In this document: in pieces, positions 25,649-37,619 of the stretch | Position numbering within the stretch: the first letter of the stretch is position 1 | How the letters are laid out: every line of letters starts with the position of its first letter | From: Auanema rhodensis | Lineage: Eukaryota; Nematoda; Chromadorea; Rhabditida; Rhabditidae | Reading direction: 5' to 3' | Assembly (NCBI GenBank): GCA_964057225.1 | Contig: OZ059900.1 | Span: 16,445,638-16,509,637, forward strand | DNA length: 64,000 nucleotides | Position numbers and translations under genes: made by a program | The notes under the pieces: model-generated | The model's database searches: none | Told to the model about the DNA's origin: nothing | What the model saw: the letters and a program-made list of their open reading frames with translations, nothing else

Positions 25649-28600
25649 TCGATTTAATCAATATTAGCCATAAGGGGCGTGCCCTCAGAATATGCTAATT
25701 TCCTTAATTTTCTAACCCCTGTTTTTTTGTCGTGAAAGTGGAACTAGACGTTGTACAAACAATTTTGAGCTAGGTTTCATTGACATTGCATGAGTTTGAA
25801 CACATGGAATCGTAAGTCAAAACCTTGTTTACAGCGAAATTTCCAAAAACTGGTTTTCCAGCATAATAAAATATTTCTCATGGGAAATACTGTGTTTTTG
25901 TATTTTTCTAGTGTTCAGCATGTAAAATGCTTCATTTTAGTATGTAACACGCTGAAATTCGTTGCATTTGACGACTCATATGAACAAAAATCGATTTAAT
26001 CAATATTAGCCATAAGGGGCGTGCCCTCAGAATATGCTAATTTCCTTAATTTTCTAACCCCTGTTTTTTTGTCGTGAAAGTGGAACTAGACGTTGTACGA
26101 ACAATTTTGAGCTAGGTTTCATTGACATTGCATGAGTTTGAACACATGAAATCGTAAGTCAAAACCTTGTTTACAGCGAAAATTCCAAAAACTGGTTTTC
26201 CAGCATAATAAAATATTTCTCATGGGAAATACTGTGTTTTTGTATTTTTCTAGTGTTCAGCATGTAAAATGCTTCATTTTAGTATGTAACACGCTGAAAT
26301 TCGTTGCATTTGACTACTCATATGAACAAAAATCGATTTAATCAATATTAGCCATAAGGGGCGTGCCCTCAGAATATGCTAATTTCCTTAATTTTCTAAC
26401 CCCTGTTTTTTTGTCGTGAAAGTGGAACTAAACGTTGTACAAACAATTTTGAGCTAGGTTTCATTGACATTGCATGAGTTTGAACACATGAAATCGTAAG
26501 TCAAAACCTTGTTTACAGCGAAATTTCCAAAAACTGGTTTTCCAGCATAATAAAATATTTCTCATGAGAAATACTGTGTTTTTGTATTTTTCTAGTGTTC
26601 AGCATGTAAAATGCTTCATTTTAGTATGTAACACGATGAAATTCGTTGCATTTGACGACTCATATGAACAAAAATCGATTTAATCAATATTAGCCATAAG
26701 GGGCGTGCCCTCAGAATATGCTAATTTCATTAATTTTCTAACCCCTGTTTTTTTGTCGTGAAAGTGGAACTAGACGTTGTAGGAACAATTTTGAGCTAGG
26801 TTTCATTGACATTGCATGAGTTTAAACACATGAAATCGTAAGTCAAAACCTTGTTTACAGCGAAATTTCCAAAAACTGGTTTTCCAGCATAATAAAATAT
26901 TTCTCATGGGAAATACTGTGTTTTTGTATTTTTCTAGTGTTCAGCATGTAAAATGCTTCATTTTAGTATGTAACACGCTGAAATTCGTTGCATTTGACTA
27001 CTCATATGAACAAAAATCGATTTAATCAATATTAGCCATAAGGGGCGTGCCCTCAGAATATGCTAATTTCCTTAATTTTCTAACCCCTGTTTTTTTGTCG
27101 TGAAAGTGGAACTAGACGTTGTACAAACAATTTTGAGCTAGGTTTCATTGACATTGCATGAGTTTGAACACATGGAATCGTAAGTCAAAACCTTGTTTAC
27201 AGCGAAATTTCCAAAAACTGGTTTTCCAGCATAATAAAATATTTCTCATGGGAAATACTGTGTTTTTGTATTTTTCTAGTGTTCAGCATGTAAAATACTT
27301 CATTTTAGTATGTAACACGCTGAAATTCGTTGCATTTGACGACTCATATGAACAAAAATCGATTTAATCAATATTAGCCATAAGGGGCGTGCCCTCAGAA
27401 TATGCTAATTTCCTTAATTTTCTAACCCCTGTTTTTTTGTCGTGAAAGTGGAACTAGACGTTGTACGAACAATTTTGAGCTAGGTTTCATTGACATTGCA
27501 TGAGTTTGAACACATGAAATCGTAAGTCAAAACCTTGTTTACAGCGAAAATTCCAAAAACTGGTTTTCCAGCATAATAAAATATTTCTCATGGGAAATAC
27601 TGTGTTTTTGTATTTTTCTAGTGTTCAGCATGTAAAATGCTTCATTTTAGTATGTAACACGCTGAAATTCGTTGCATTTGACGACTCATATGAACAAAAA
27701 TCGATTTAATCAATATTAGCCATAAGGGGCGTGCCCTCAGAATATACTAATTTCCTTAATTTTCTAACCCCTGTTTTTTTGTCGTGAAAGTGGAACTAGA
27801 CGTTGTACGAACAATTTTGAGCTAGGTTTCATTGACATTGCATGAGTTTGAACACATGAAATCGTAAGTCAAAACCTTGTTTACAGCGAAAATTCCAAAA
27901 ACTGGTTTTCCAGCATAATAAAATATTTCTCATGGGAAATACTGTGTTTTTGTATTTTTCTAGTGTTCAGCATGTGAAATACTTCATTTTAGTATGTAAC
28001 ACGCTGAAATTCGTTGCATTTGACGACTCATATGAACAAAAATCGATTTAATCAATATTAGCCATAAGGGGCGTGCCCTCAGAATATGCTAATTTCCTAA
28101 ATTTTCTAACCCCTGTTTTTTTGTCGTGAAAGTGGAACTAGACGTTGTACGAACAATTTTGAGCTAGGTTTCATTGACATTGCATGAGTTTGAACACATG
28201 AAATCGTAAGTCAAAACCTTGTTTACAGCGAAATTTCCAAAAACTGGTTTTCCAGCATAATAAAATATTTCTCATGGGAAATACTGTGTTTTTGTATTTT
28301 TCTAGTGTTCAGCATGTAAAATGCTTCATTTTAGTATGTAACACGCTGAAATTCGTTGCATTTGACGACTCATATGAACAAAAATCGATTTAATCAATAT
28401 TAGCCATAAGGGGCGTGCCCTCAGAATATGCTAATTTCCTTAATTTTCTAACCCCTGTTTTTTTGTCGTGAAAGTGGAACTAGACGTTGTACAAACAATT
28501 TTGAGCTAGGTTTCATTGACATTGCATGAGTTTGAACACATGGAATCGTAAGTCAAAACCTTGTTTACAGCGAAATTTCCAAAAACTGGTTTTCCAGCAT

Positions 28601-31463
28601 AATAAAATATTTCTCATGGGAAATACTGTGTTTTTGTATTTTTCTAGTGTTCAGCATGTAAAATGCTTCATTTTAGTATGTAACACGCTGAAATTCGTTG
28701 CATTTGACGACTCATATGAACAAAAATCGATTTAATCAATATTAGCCATAAGGGGCGTGCCCTCAGAATATGCTAATTTCCTTAATTTTCTAACCCCTGT
28801 TTTTTTGTCGTGAAAGTGGAACTAGACGTTGTACAAACAATTTTGAGCTAGGTTTCATTGACATTGCATGAGTTTGAACACATGGAATCGTAAGTCAAAA
28901 CCTTGTTTACAGCGAAATTTCCAAAAACTGGTTTTCCAGCATAATAAAATATTTCTCATGGGAAATACTGTGTTTTTGTATTTTTCTAGTGTTCAGCATG
29001 TAAAATGCTTCATTTTAGTATGTAACACGCTGAAATTCGTTGCATTTGACGACTCATATGAACAAAAATCGATTTAATCAATATTAGCCATAAGGGGCGT
29101 GCCCTCAGAATATGCTAATTTCCTTAATTTTCTAACCCCTGTTTTTTTGTCGTGAAAGTGGAACTAGACGTTGTACGAACAATTTTGAGCTAGGTTTCAT
29201 TGACATTGCATGAGTTTGAACACATGAAATCGTAAGTCAAAACCTTGTTTACAGCGAAAATTCCAAAAACTGGTTTTCCAGCATAATAAAATATTTCTCA
29301 TGGGAAATACTGTGTTTTTGTATTTTTCTAGTGTTCAGCATGTAAAATGCTTCATTTTAGTATGTAACACGCTGAAATTCGTTGCATTTGACGACTCATA
29401 TGAACAAAAATCGATTTAATCAATATTAGCCATAAGGGGCGTGCCCTCAGAATATGCTAATTTCCTTAATTTTCTAACCCTTGTTTTTTTGTCGTGAAAG
29501 TGGAACTAGACGTTGTACAAACAATTTTGAGCTAGGTTTCATTGACATTGCATGAGTTTGAACACATGAAATCGTAAGTCAAAACCTTGTTTACAGCGAA
29601 ATTTCCAAAAACTGGTTTTCCAGCATGATAAAATATTTCTCATGGGAAATACTGTGTTTTTGTATTTTTCTAGTGTTCAGCATGTGAAATGCTTCATTTT
29701 AGTATGTAACACGCTGAAATTCGTTGCATTTGACGACTCATATGAACAAAAATCGATTTAATCAATATTAGCCATAAGGGGCGTGCCCTCAGAATATACT
29801 AATTTCCTTAATTTTCTAACCCCTGTTTTTTTTGTCGTGAAAGTGGAACTAGACGTTGTACAAACAATTTTGAGCTAGGTTTCATTGACATTGCATGAGT
29901 TTGAACACATGAAATCGTAAGTCAAAACCTTGTTTACAGCGAAATTTCCAAAAACTGGTTTTCCAGCATAATAAAATATTTCTCATGGGAAATACTGTGT
30001 TTTTGTATTTTTCTAGTGTTCAGCATGTAAAATGCTTCATTTTAGTATGTAACACGCTGAAATTCGTTGCATTTGACGACTCATATGAACAAAAATCGAT
30101 TTAATCATTATTAGCCATAAGGGGCGTGCCCTCAGAATATGCTAATTTCCTTAATTTTCTAACCCCTGTTTTTTTGTCGTGAAAGTGGAACTAGACGTTG
30201 TACGAACAATTTTGAGCTAGGTTTCATTGACATTGCATGAGTTTGAACACATGAAATCGTAAGTCAAAACCTTGTTTACAGCGAAATTTCCAAAAACTGG
30301 TTTTCCAGCATAATAAAATATTTCTCATGGGAAATACTGTGTTTTTGTATTTTTCTAGTGTTCAGCATGTAAAATGCTTCATTTTAGTATGTAACACGCT
30401 GAAATTCGTTGCATTTGACGACTCATATGAACAAAAATCGATTTAATCAATATTAGCCATAAGGGGCGTGCCCTCAGAATATGCTAATTTCCTTAATTTT
30501 CTAACCCCTGTTTTTTTGTCGTGAAAGTGGAACTAGACGTTGTACGAACAATTTTGAGCTAAGTTTCATTGACATTGCATGAGTTTGAACACATGAAATC
30601 GTAAGTCAAAACCTTGTTTACAGCGAAATTTCCAAAAACTGGTTTTCCAGCATAATAAAATATTTCTCATGGGAAATACTGTGTTTTTGTTTTTTTCTAG
30701 TGTTCAGCATGTAAAATGCTTCATTTTAGTATGTAACACGCAGAAATTCGTTGCATTTGACGACTCATATGAACAAAAATCGATTTAATCATTATTAGCC
30801 ATAAGGGGCGTGCCCTCAGAATATGCTAATTTCCTTAATTTTCTAACCCCTGTTTTTTTGTCGTGAAAGTGGAACTAGACGTTGTACGAACAATTTTGAG
30901 CTAGGTTTCATTGACATTGCATGAGTTTGAACACATGAAATCGTAAGTCAAAACCTTGTTTACAGCGAAATTTCCAAAAACTGGTTTTCCAGCATAATAA
31001 AATATTTCTCATGGGAAATACTGTGTTTTTGTATTTTTCTAGTGTTCAGCATGTAAAATGTTTCATTTTAGTATGTAACACGCTGAAATTCGTTGCATTT
31101 GACGACTCATATGAACAAAAATCGATTTAATCAATATTAGCCATAAGGGGCGTGCCCTCAGAATATGCTAATTTCCTTAATTTTCTAACCCCTGTTTTTT
31201 TGTCGTGAAAGTGGAACTAGACGTTGTACGAACAATTTTGAGCTAGGTTTCATTGACATTGCATGAGTTTGAACACATGAAATCGTAAGTCAAAACCTTG
31301 TTTACAGCGAAATTTCCAAAAACTGGTTTTCCAGCATAATAAAATATTTCTCATGGGAAATACTGTGTTTTTGTATTTTTCTAGTGTTCAGCATGTAAAA
31401 TGCTTCATTTTAGTATGTAACACGCTGAAATTCGTTGCATTTGACGACTCATATGAACAAAAA

Positions 31464-34400
31464 TCGATTTAATCAATATTAGCCATAAGGGGCGTGCCCT
31501 CAGAATATGCTAATTTCCTTAATTTTCTAACCCCTGTTTTTTTGTCGTGAAAGTGGAACTAGACGTTGTACGAACAATTTTGAGCTAGGTTTCATTGACA
31601 TTGCATGAGTTTGAACACATGAAATCGTAAGTCAAAACCTTGTTTACAGCGAAATTTCCAAAAACTGGTTTTCCAGCATAATAAAATATTTCTCATGGGA
31701 AATACTGTGTTTTTGTATTTTTCTAGTGTTCAGCATGTAAAATGCTTCATTTTAGTATGTAACACGCTGAAATTCGTTGCATTTGACGACTCATATGAAC
31801 AAAAATCGATTTAATCAATATTAGCTATAAGGGGCGTGCCCTCAGAATATGCTAATTTCCTTAATTTTCTAACCCCTGTTTTTTTGTCGTGAAAGTGGAA
31901 CTAGACGTTGTACGAACAATTTTGAGCTAAGTTTCATTGACATTGCATGAGTTTGAACATATGAAATCGTAAGTCAAAACCTTGTTTACAGCGAAATTTC
32001 CAAAAACTGGTTTTCCAGCATAATAAAATATTTCTCATGGGAAATACTGTGTTTTTGTATTTTTTTAGTGTTCAGCATGTAAAATGCTTCATTTTAGTAT
32101 GTAACACGCTGAAATTCGTTGCATTTGACGACTCATATGAACAAAAATCGATTTAATCAATATTAGCCATAAGGGGCGTGCCCTCAGAATATGCTAATTT
32201 CCTTAATTTTCTAACCCCTGTTTTTTTGTCGTGAAAGTGGAACTAGACGTTGTACGAACAATTTTGAGCTAGGTTTCATTGACATTGCATGAGTTTGAAC
32301 ACATGAAATCGTAAGTCAAAACCTTGTTTACAGCGAAATTTCCAAAAACTGGTTTTCCAGCATAATAAAATATTTCTCATGGGAAATACTGTGTTTTTGT
32401 ATTTTTCTAGTGTTCAGCATGTAAAATGCTTCATTTTAGTATGTAACACGCTGAAATTCGTTGCATTTGACGACTCATATGAACAAAAATCGATTTAATC
32501 AATATTAGCCATAAGGGGCGTGCCCTCAGAATATGCTAATTTCCTTAATTTTCTAACCCCTGTTTTTTTGTCGTGAAAGTGGAACTAGACGTTGTACGAA
32601 CAATTTTGAGCTAGGTTTCATTGACATTGCATGAGTTTGAACACATGAAATCGTAAGTCAAAACCTTGTTTACAGCGAAATTTCCAAAAACTGGTTTTCC
32701 AGCATAATAAAATATTTTTCATGAGAAATACTGTGTTTTTGTATTTTTCTAGTGTTCAGCATGTAAAATGCTTCATTTTAGTATGTAACACGCTGAAATT
32801 CGTTGCATTTGACGACTCATATGAACAAAAATCGAATTAATCAATATTAGCCATAAGGGGCGTGCCCTCAGAATATGCTAATTTCCTTAATTTTCTAACC
32901 CCTGTTTTTTTGTCGTGAAAGTGGAACTAGACGTTGTACAAACAATTTTGAGCAAGGTTTCATTGACATTGCATGAATTTGAACACATGAAATCGTAAGT
33001 CAAAACCTTGTTTACAGCGAAATTTCCAAAAACTGGTTTTCCAGCATAATAAAATATTTCTCATGGGAAATACTGTGTTTTTGTATTTTTCTAGTGTTCA
33101 GCATGTAAAATGCTTCATTTTGGTATGTAACACGCTGAAATTCGTTGCATTTGACGACTCATATGAACAAAAATCGATTTAATCAATATTAGCCATAAGG
33201 GGCGTGCCCTCAGAATATGCTAATTTCCTTAATTTTCTAACCCCTGTTTTTTTGTCGTGAAAGTGGAACTAGACGTTGTACGAACAATTTTGAGCTAGGT
33301 TTCATTGACATTGCATGAGTTTGAACACATGAAATCGTAAGTCAAAACCTTGTTTACAGCGAAATTTCCAAAAACTGGTTTTCCAGCATAATAAAATATT
33401 TCTCATGGGAAATACTGTGTTTTTGTATTTTTCTAGTGTTCAGCATGTAAAATGCTTCATTTTAGTATGTAACACGCTGAAATTCGTTGCATTTGACGAC
33501 TCATATGAACAAAAATCGATTTAATCAATATTAGCCATAAGGGGCGTGCCCTCAGAATATGCTAATTTCCTTAATTTTCTAACCCCTGTTTTTTTGTCGT
33601 GAAAGTGGAACTAGGCGTTGTACGAACAATTTTGAGCTAGGTTTCATTGACATTGCATGAGTTTGAACACATGAAATCGTAAGTGAAAACCTTGTTTACA
33701 GCGAAATTTCCAAAAACTGGTTTTCCAGCATAATAAAATATTTCTCATGGGAAATACTGTGTTTTTGTATTTTTCTAGTGTTCAGCATGTAAAATGCTTC
33801 ATTTTAGTATGTAACACGCTGAAATTCGTTGCATTTGACGACTCATATGAACAAAAATCGATTTAATCAATATTAGCCATAAGGGGCGTGCCCTCAGAAT
33901 ATGCTAACTTCCTTAATTTTCTAACCCCTGTTTTTTTGTCGTGAAAGTGGAACTAGACGTTGTACGAACAATTTTGAGCTAGGTTTCATTGACATTGCAT
34001 GAGTTTGAACACATGAAATCGTAAGTCAAAACCTTGTTTACAGCGAAATTTCCAAAAACTGGTTTTCCAGCATAATAAAATATTTCTCATGGGAAATACT
34101 GTGTTTTTGTTTTTTTCTAGTGTTCAGCATGTAAAATGCTTAATTTTAGTATGTAACACGCTGAAATTCGTTGCATTTGACGACTCATATGAACAAAAAT
34201 CGATTTAATCAATATTAGCCATAAGGGGCGTGCCCTCAGAATATGCTAATTTCCTTAATTTTCTAACCCCTGTTTTTTTGTCGTTAAAGTGGAACTAGAC
34301 GTTGTACGAACAATTTTGAGCTAGGTTTCATTGACATTGCATGAGTTTGAACACATGAAATCGTAAGTCAAAACCTTGTTTACAGCGAAATTTCCAAAAA

Positions 34401-34541
34401 CTGGTTTTCCAGCATAATAAAATATTTCTCATGGGAAATACTGTGTTTTTGTATTTTTCTAGTGTTCAGCATGTAAAATGCTTCATTTTAGTATGTAACA
34501 CGCTGAAATTCGTTGCATTTGACGACTCATATGAACAAAAA
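31464..34541. repeat. 9-monomer block, left copy (M93-M101)
   Basis: Marker order is consensus; C21T+G125A+C155T+C260T; consensus; C229T+G235A; T5A+G109A+T123A+G146A+A291G; consensus; A100G+C170G; T51C+A254T+C285A; G86T. It recurs 6156 bp (18 monomers) downstream as M111-M119, with other monomers in between, so the two copies are not directly tandem. Confidence 0.9.
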
Positions 34542-34883
34542 TCGATTTAATCATTATTAGCCATAAGGGGCGTGCCCTCAGAATATGCTAATTTCCTTAA
34601 TTTTCTAACCCCTGTTTTTTTGTCGTGAAAGTGGAACTAGACGTTGTACGAACAATTTTGAGCTAGGTTTCATTGACATTGCATGAGTTTGAACACATGA
34701 AATCGTAAGTCAAAACCTTGTTTACAGCGAAATTTCCAAAAACTGGTTTTCCAGCATAATAAAATATTTCTCATGGGAAATACTGTGTTTTTGTATTTTT
34801 CTAGTGTTCAGCATGTAAAATGTTTCATTTTAGTATGTAACACGCTGAAATTCGTTGCATTTGACGACTCATATGAACAAAAA
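33858..34883. repeat. 4-monomer-period duplication, left copy (M100-M102)
   Basis: M100 has T51C+A254T+C285A, M101 G86T and M102 A13T+C282T. The series repeats 1368 bp downstream as M104-M106. Confidence 0.85.
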
Positions 34884-35225
34884 TCGATTTAATCAATATT
34901 AGCCATAAGGGGCGTGCCCTCAGAATATGCTAATTTCCTTAATTTTCTAACCCCTGTTTTTTTGTCGTGAAAGTGGAACTAGACGTTGTACGAACAATTT
35001 TGAGCTAGGTTTCATTGACATTGCATGAGTTTGAACACATGAAATCGTAAGTGAAAACCTTGTTTACAGCGAAATTTCCAAAAACTGGTTTTCCAGCATA
35101 ATAAAATATTTCTCATGGGAAATACTGTGTTTTTGTATTTTTCTAGTGTTCAGCATGTAAAATGCTTCATTTTAGTATGTAACACGCTGAAATTCGTTGC
35201 ATTTGACGACTCATATGAACAAAAA

Positions 35226-36251
35226 TCGATTTAATCAATATTAGCTATAAGGGGCGTGCCCTCAGAATATGCTAACTTCCTTAATTTTCTAACCCCTGTT
35301 TTTTTGTCGTGAAAGTGGAACTAGACGTTGTACGAACAATTTTGAGCTAAGTTTCATTGACATTGCATGAGTTTGAACACATGAAATCGTAAGTCAAAAC
35401 CTTGTTTACAGCGAAATTTCCAAAAACTGGTTTTCCAGCATAATAAAATATTTCTCATGGGAAATACTGTGTTTTTGTTTTTTTCTAGTGTTCAGCATGT
35501 AAAATGCTTAATTTTAGTATGTAACACGCTGAAATTCGTTGCATTTGACGACTCATATGAACAAAAATCGATTTAATCAATATTAGCCATAAGGGGCGTG
35601 CCCTCAGAATATGCTAATTTCCTTAATTTTCTAACCCCTGTTTTTTTGTCGTTAAAGTGGAACTAGACGTTGTACGAACAATTTTGAGCTAGGTTTCATT
35701 GACATTGCATGAGTTTGAACACATGAAATCGTAAGTCAAAACCTTGTTTACAGCGAAATTTCCAAAAACTGGTTTTCCAGCATAATAAAATATTTCTCAT
35801 GGGAAATACTGTGTTTTTGTATTTTTCTAGTGTTCAGCATGTAAAATGCTTCATTTTAGTATGTAACACGCTGAAATTCGTTGCATTTGACGACTCATAT
35901 GAACAAAAATCGATTTAATCATTATTAGCCATAAGGGGCGTGCCCTCAGAATATGCTAATTTCCTTAATTTTCTAACCCCTGTTTTTTTGTCGTGAAAGT
36001 GGAACTAGACGTTGTACGAACAATTTTGAGCTAGGTTTCATTGACATTGCATGAGTTTGAACACATGAAATCGTAAGTCAAAACCTTGTTTACAGCGAAA
36101 TTTCCAAAAACTGGTTTTCCAGCATAATAAAATATTTCTCATGGGAAATACTGTGTTTTTGTATTTTTCTAGTGTTCAGCATGTAAAATGCTTCATTTTA
36201 GTATGTAACACGCTGAAATTCGTTGCATTTGACGACTCATATGAACAAAAA
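35226..36251. repeat. 4-monomer-period duplication, right copy (M104-M106)
   Basis: M105 matches M101, and M106 shares A13T with M102 but lacks C282T. M104 shares T51C, A254T and C285A with M100 but also has C21T and G125A of the M94 class, so it is a mosaic (see findings). Confidence 0.82.
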
Positions 36252-37619
36252 TCGATTTAATCAATATTAGCCATAAGGGGCGTGCCCTCAGAATATGCTA
36301 ATTTCCTTAATTTTCTAACCCCTGTTTTTTTGTCGTGAAAGTGGAACTAGACGTTGTACGAACAATTTTGAGCTAGGTTTCATTGACATTGCATGAGTTT
36401 GAACACATGAAATCGTAAGTCAAAACCTTGTTTACAGCGAAATTTCCAAAAACTGGTTTTCCAGCATAATAAAATATTTTTCATGAGAAATACTGTGTTT
36501 TTGTATTTTTCTAGTGTTCAGCATGTAAAATGCTTCATTTTAGTATGTAACACGCTGAAATTCGTTGCATTTGACGACTCATATGAACAAAAATCGAATT
36601 AATCAATATTAGCCATAAGGGGCGTGCCCTCAGAATATGCTAATTTCCTTAATTTTCTAACCCCTGTTTTTTTGTCGTGAAAGTGGAACTAGACGTTGTA
36701 CAAACAATTTTGAGCAAGGTTTCATTGACATTGCATGAATTTGAACACATGAAATCGTAAGTCAAAACCTTGTTTACAGCGAAATTTCCAAAATCTGGTT
36801 TTCCAGCATAATAAAATATTTCTCATGGGAAATACTGTGTTTTTGTATTTTTCTAGTGTTCAGCATGTAAAATGCTTCATTTTGGTATGTAACACGCTGA
36901 AATTCGTTGCATTTGACGACTCATATGAACAAAAATCGATTTAATCAATATTAGCCATAAGGGGCGTGCCCTCAGAATATGCTAATTTCCTTAATTTTCT
37001 AACCCCTGTTTTTTTGTCGTGAAAGTGGAACTAGACGTTGTACGAACAATTTTGAGCTAGGTTTCATTGACATTGCATGAGTTTGAACACATGAAATCGT
37101 AAGTCAAAACCTTGTTTACAGCGAAATTTCCAAAAACTGGTTTTCCAGCATAATAAAATATTTTTCATGAGAAATACTGTGTTTTTGTATTTTTCTAGTG
37201 TTCAGCATGTAAAATGCTTCATTTTAGTATGTAACACGCTGAAATTCGTTGCATTTGACGACTCATATGAACAAAAATCGAATTAATCAATATTAGCCAT
37301 AAGGGGCGTGCCCTCAGAATATGCTAATTTCCTTAATTTTCTAACCCCTGTTTTTTTGTCGTGAAAGTGGAACTAGACGTTGTACGAACAATTTTGAGCT
37401 AGGTTTCATTGACATTGCATGAGTTTGAACACATGAAATCGTAAGTCAAAACCTTGTTTACAGCGAAATTTCCAAAAACTGGTTTTCCAGCATAATAAAA
37501 TATTTCTCATGGGAAATACTGTGTTTTTGTATTTTTCTAGTGTTCAGCATGTAAAATGTTTCATTTTAGTATGTAACACGCTGAAATTCGTTGCATTTGA
37601 CGACTCATATGAACAAAAA
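36252..37619. repeat. 2-monomer duplication M107-M108 / M109-M110
   Basis: M107 and M109 both have C229T+G235A, and M108 and M110 both begin with T5A. M110 lacks every other M108 marker and ends with C282T instead, marking a crossover inside that monomer. Confidence 0.78.

Larger units (their letters stand above)
19493..29068. repeat. A159G monomer subfamily (M58, M66, M67, M71, M76, M80, M84, M85)
   Basis: Eight copies, all in this interval, carry A159G linked in every case to G109A. They start at 19493, 22229, 22571, 23939, 25649, 27017, 28385 and 28727. The change turns an in-frame TGA into TGG and opens a 69-codon frame from monomer position 142 to position 9 of the next monomer. M66-M67 and M84-M85 are adjacent identical pairs. 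G281A splits the group into a form with TAC (M58, M66, M67, M80) and one with TGC (M71, M76, M84, M85). This is a satellite subfamily, not a gene family. Confidence 0.85.
14021..30095. repeat. Zone II: divergent monomers M42-M88
   Basis: The most variable part of the window. Its diagnostic changes are C108G (20 of the 21 copies I found in the window; the other is M8), G109A, G235A, C55A, A22G, G325T, C260A, T72G with C96T, A159G and T192A. They occur in fixed combinations, so a few monomer classes can be tracked through 2- and 5-monomer duplications. G+C, length and orientation are unchanged. No gene or insert is present. Confidence 0.88.

Noticed and set aside
19634-29077. Eight 69-codon open frames starting at 19634, 22370, 22712, 24080, 25790, 27158, 28526 and 28868
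   Set aside because: They lie wholly inside satellite monomers, differ from the other ~179 copies only by loss of one stop codon, show no known domain and no sign of coding constraint.
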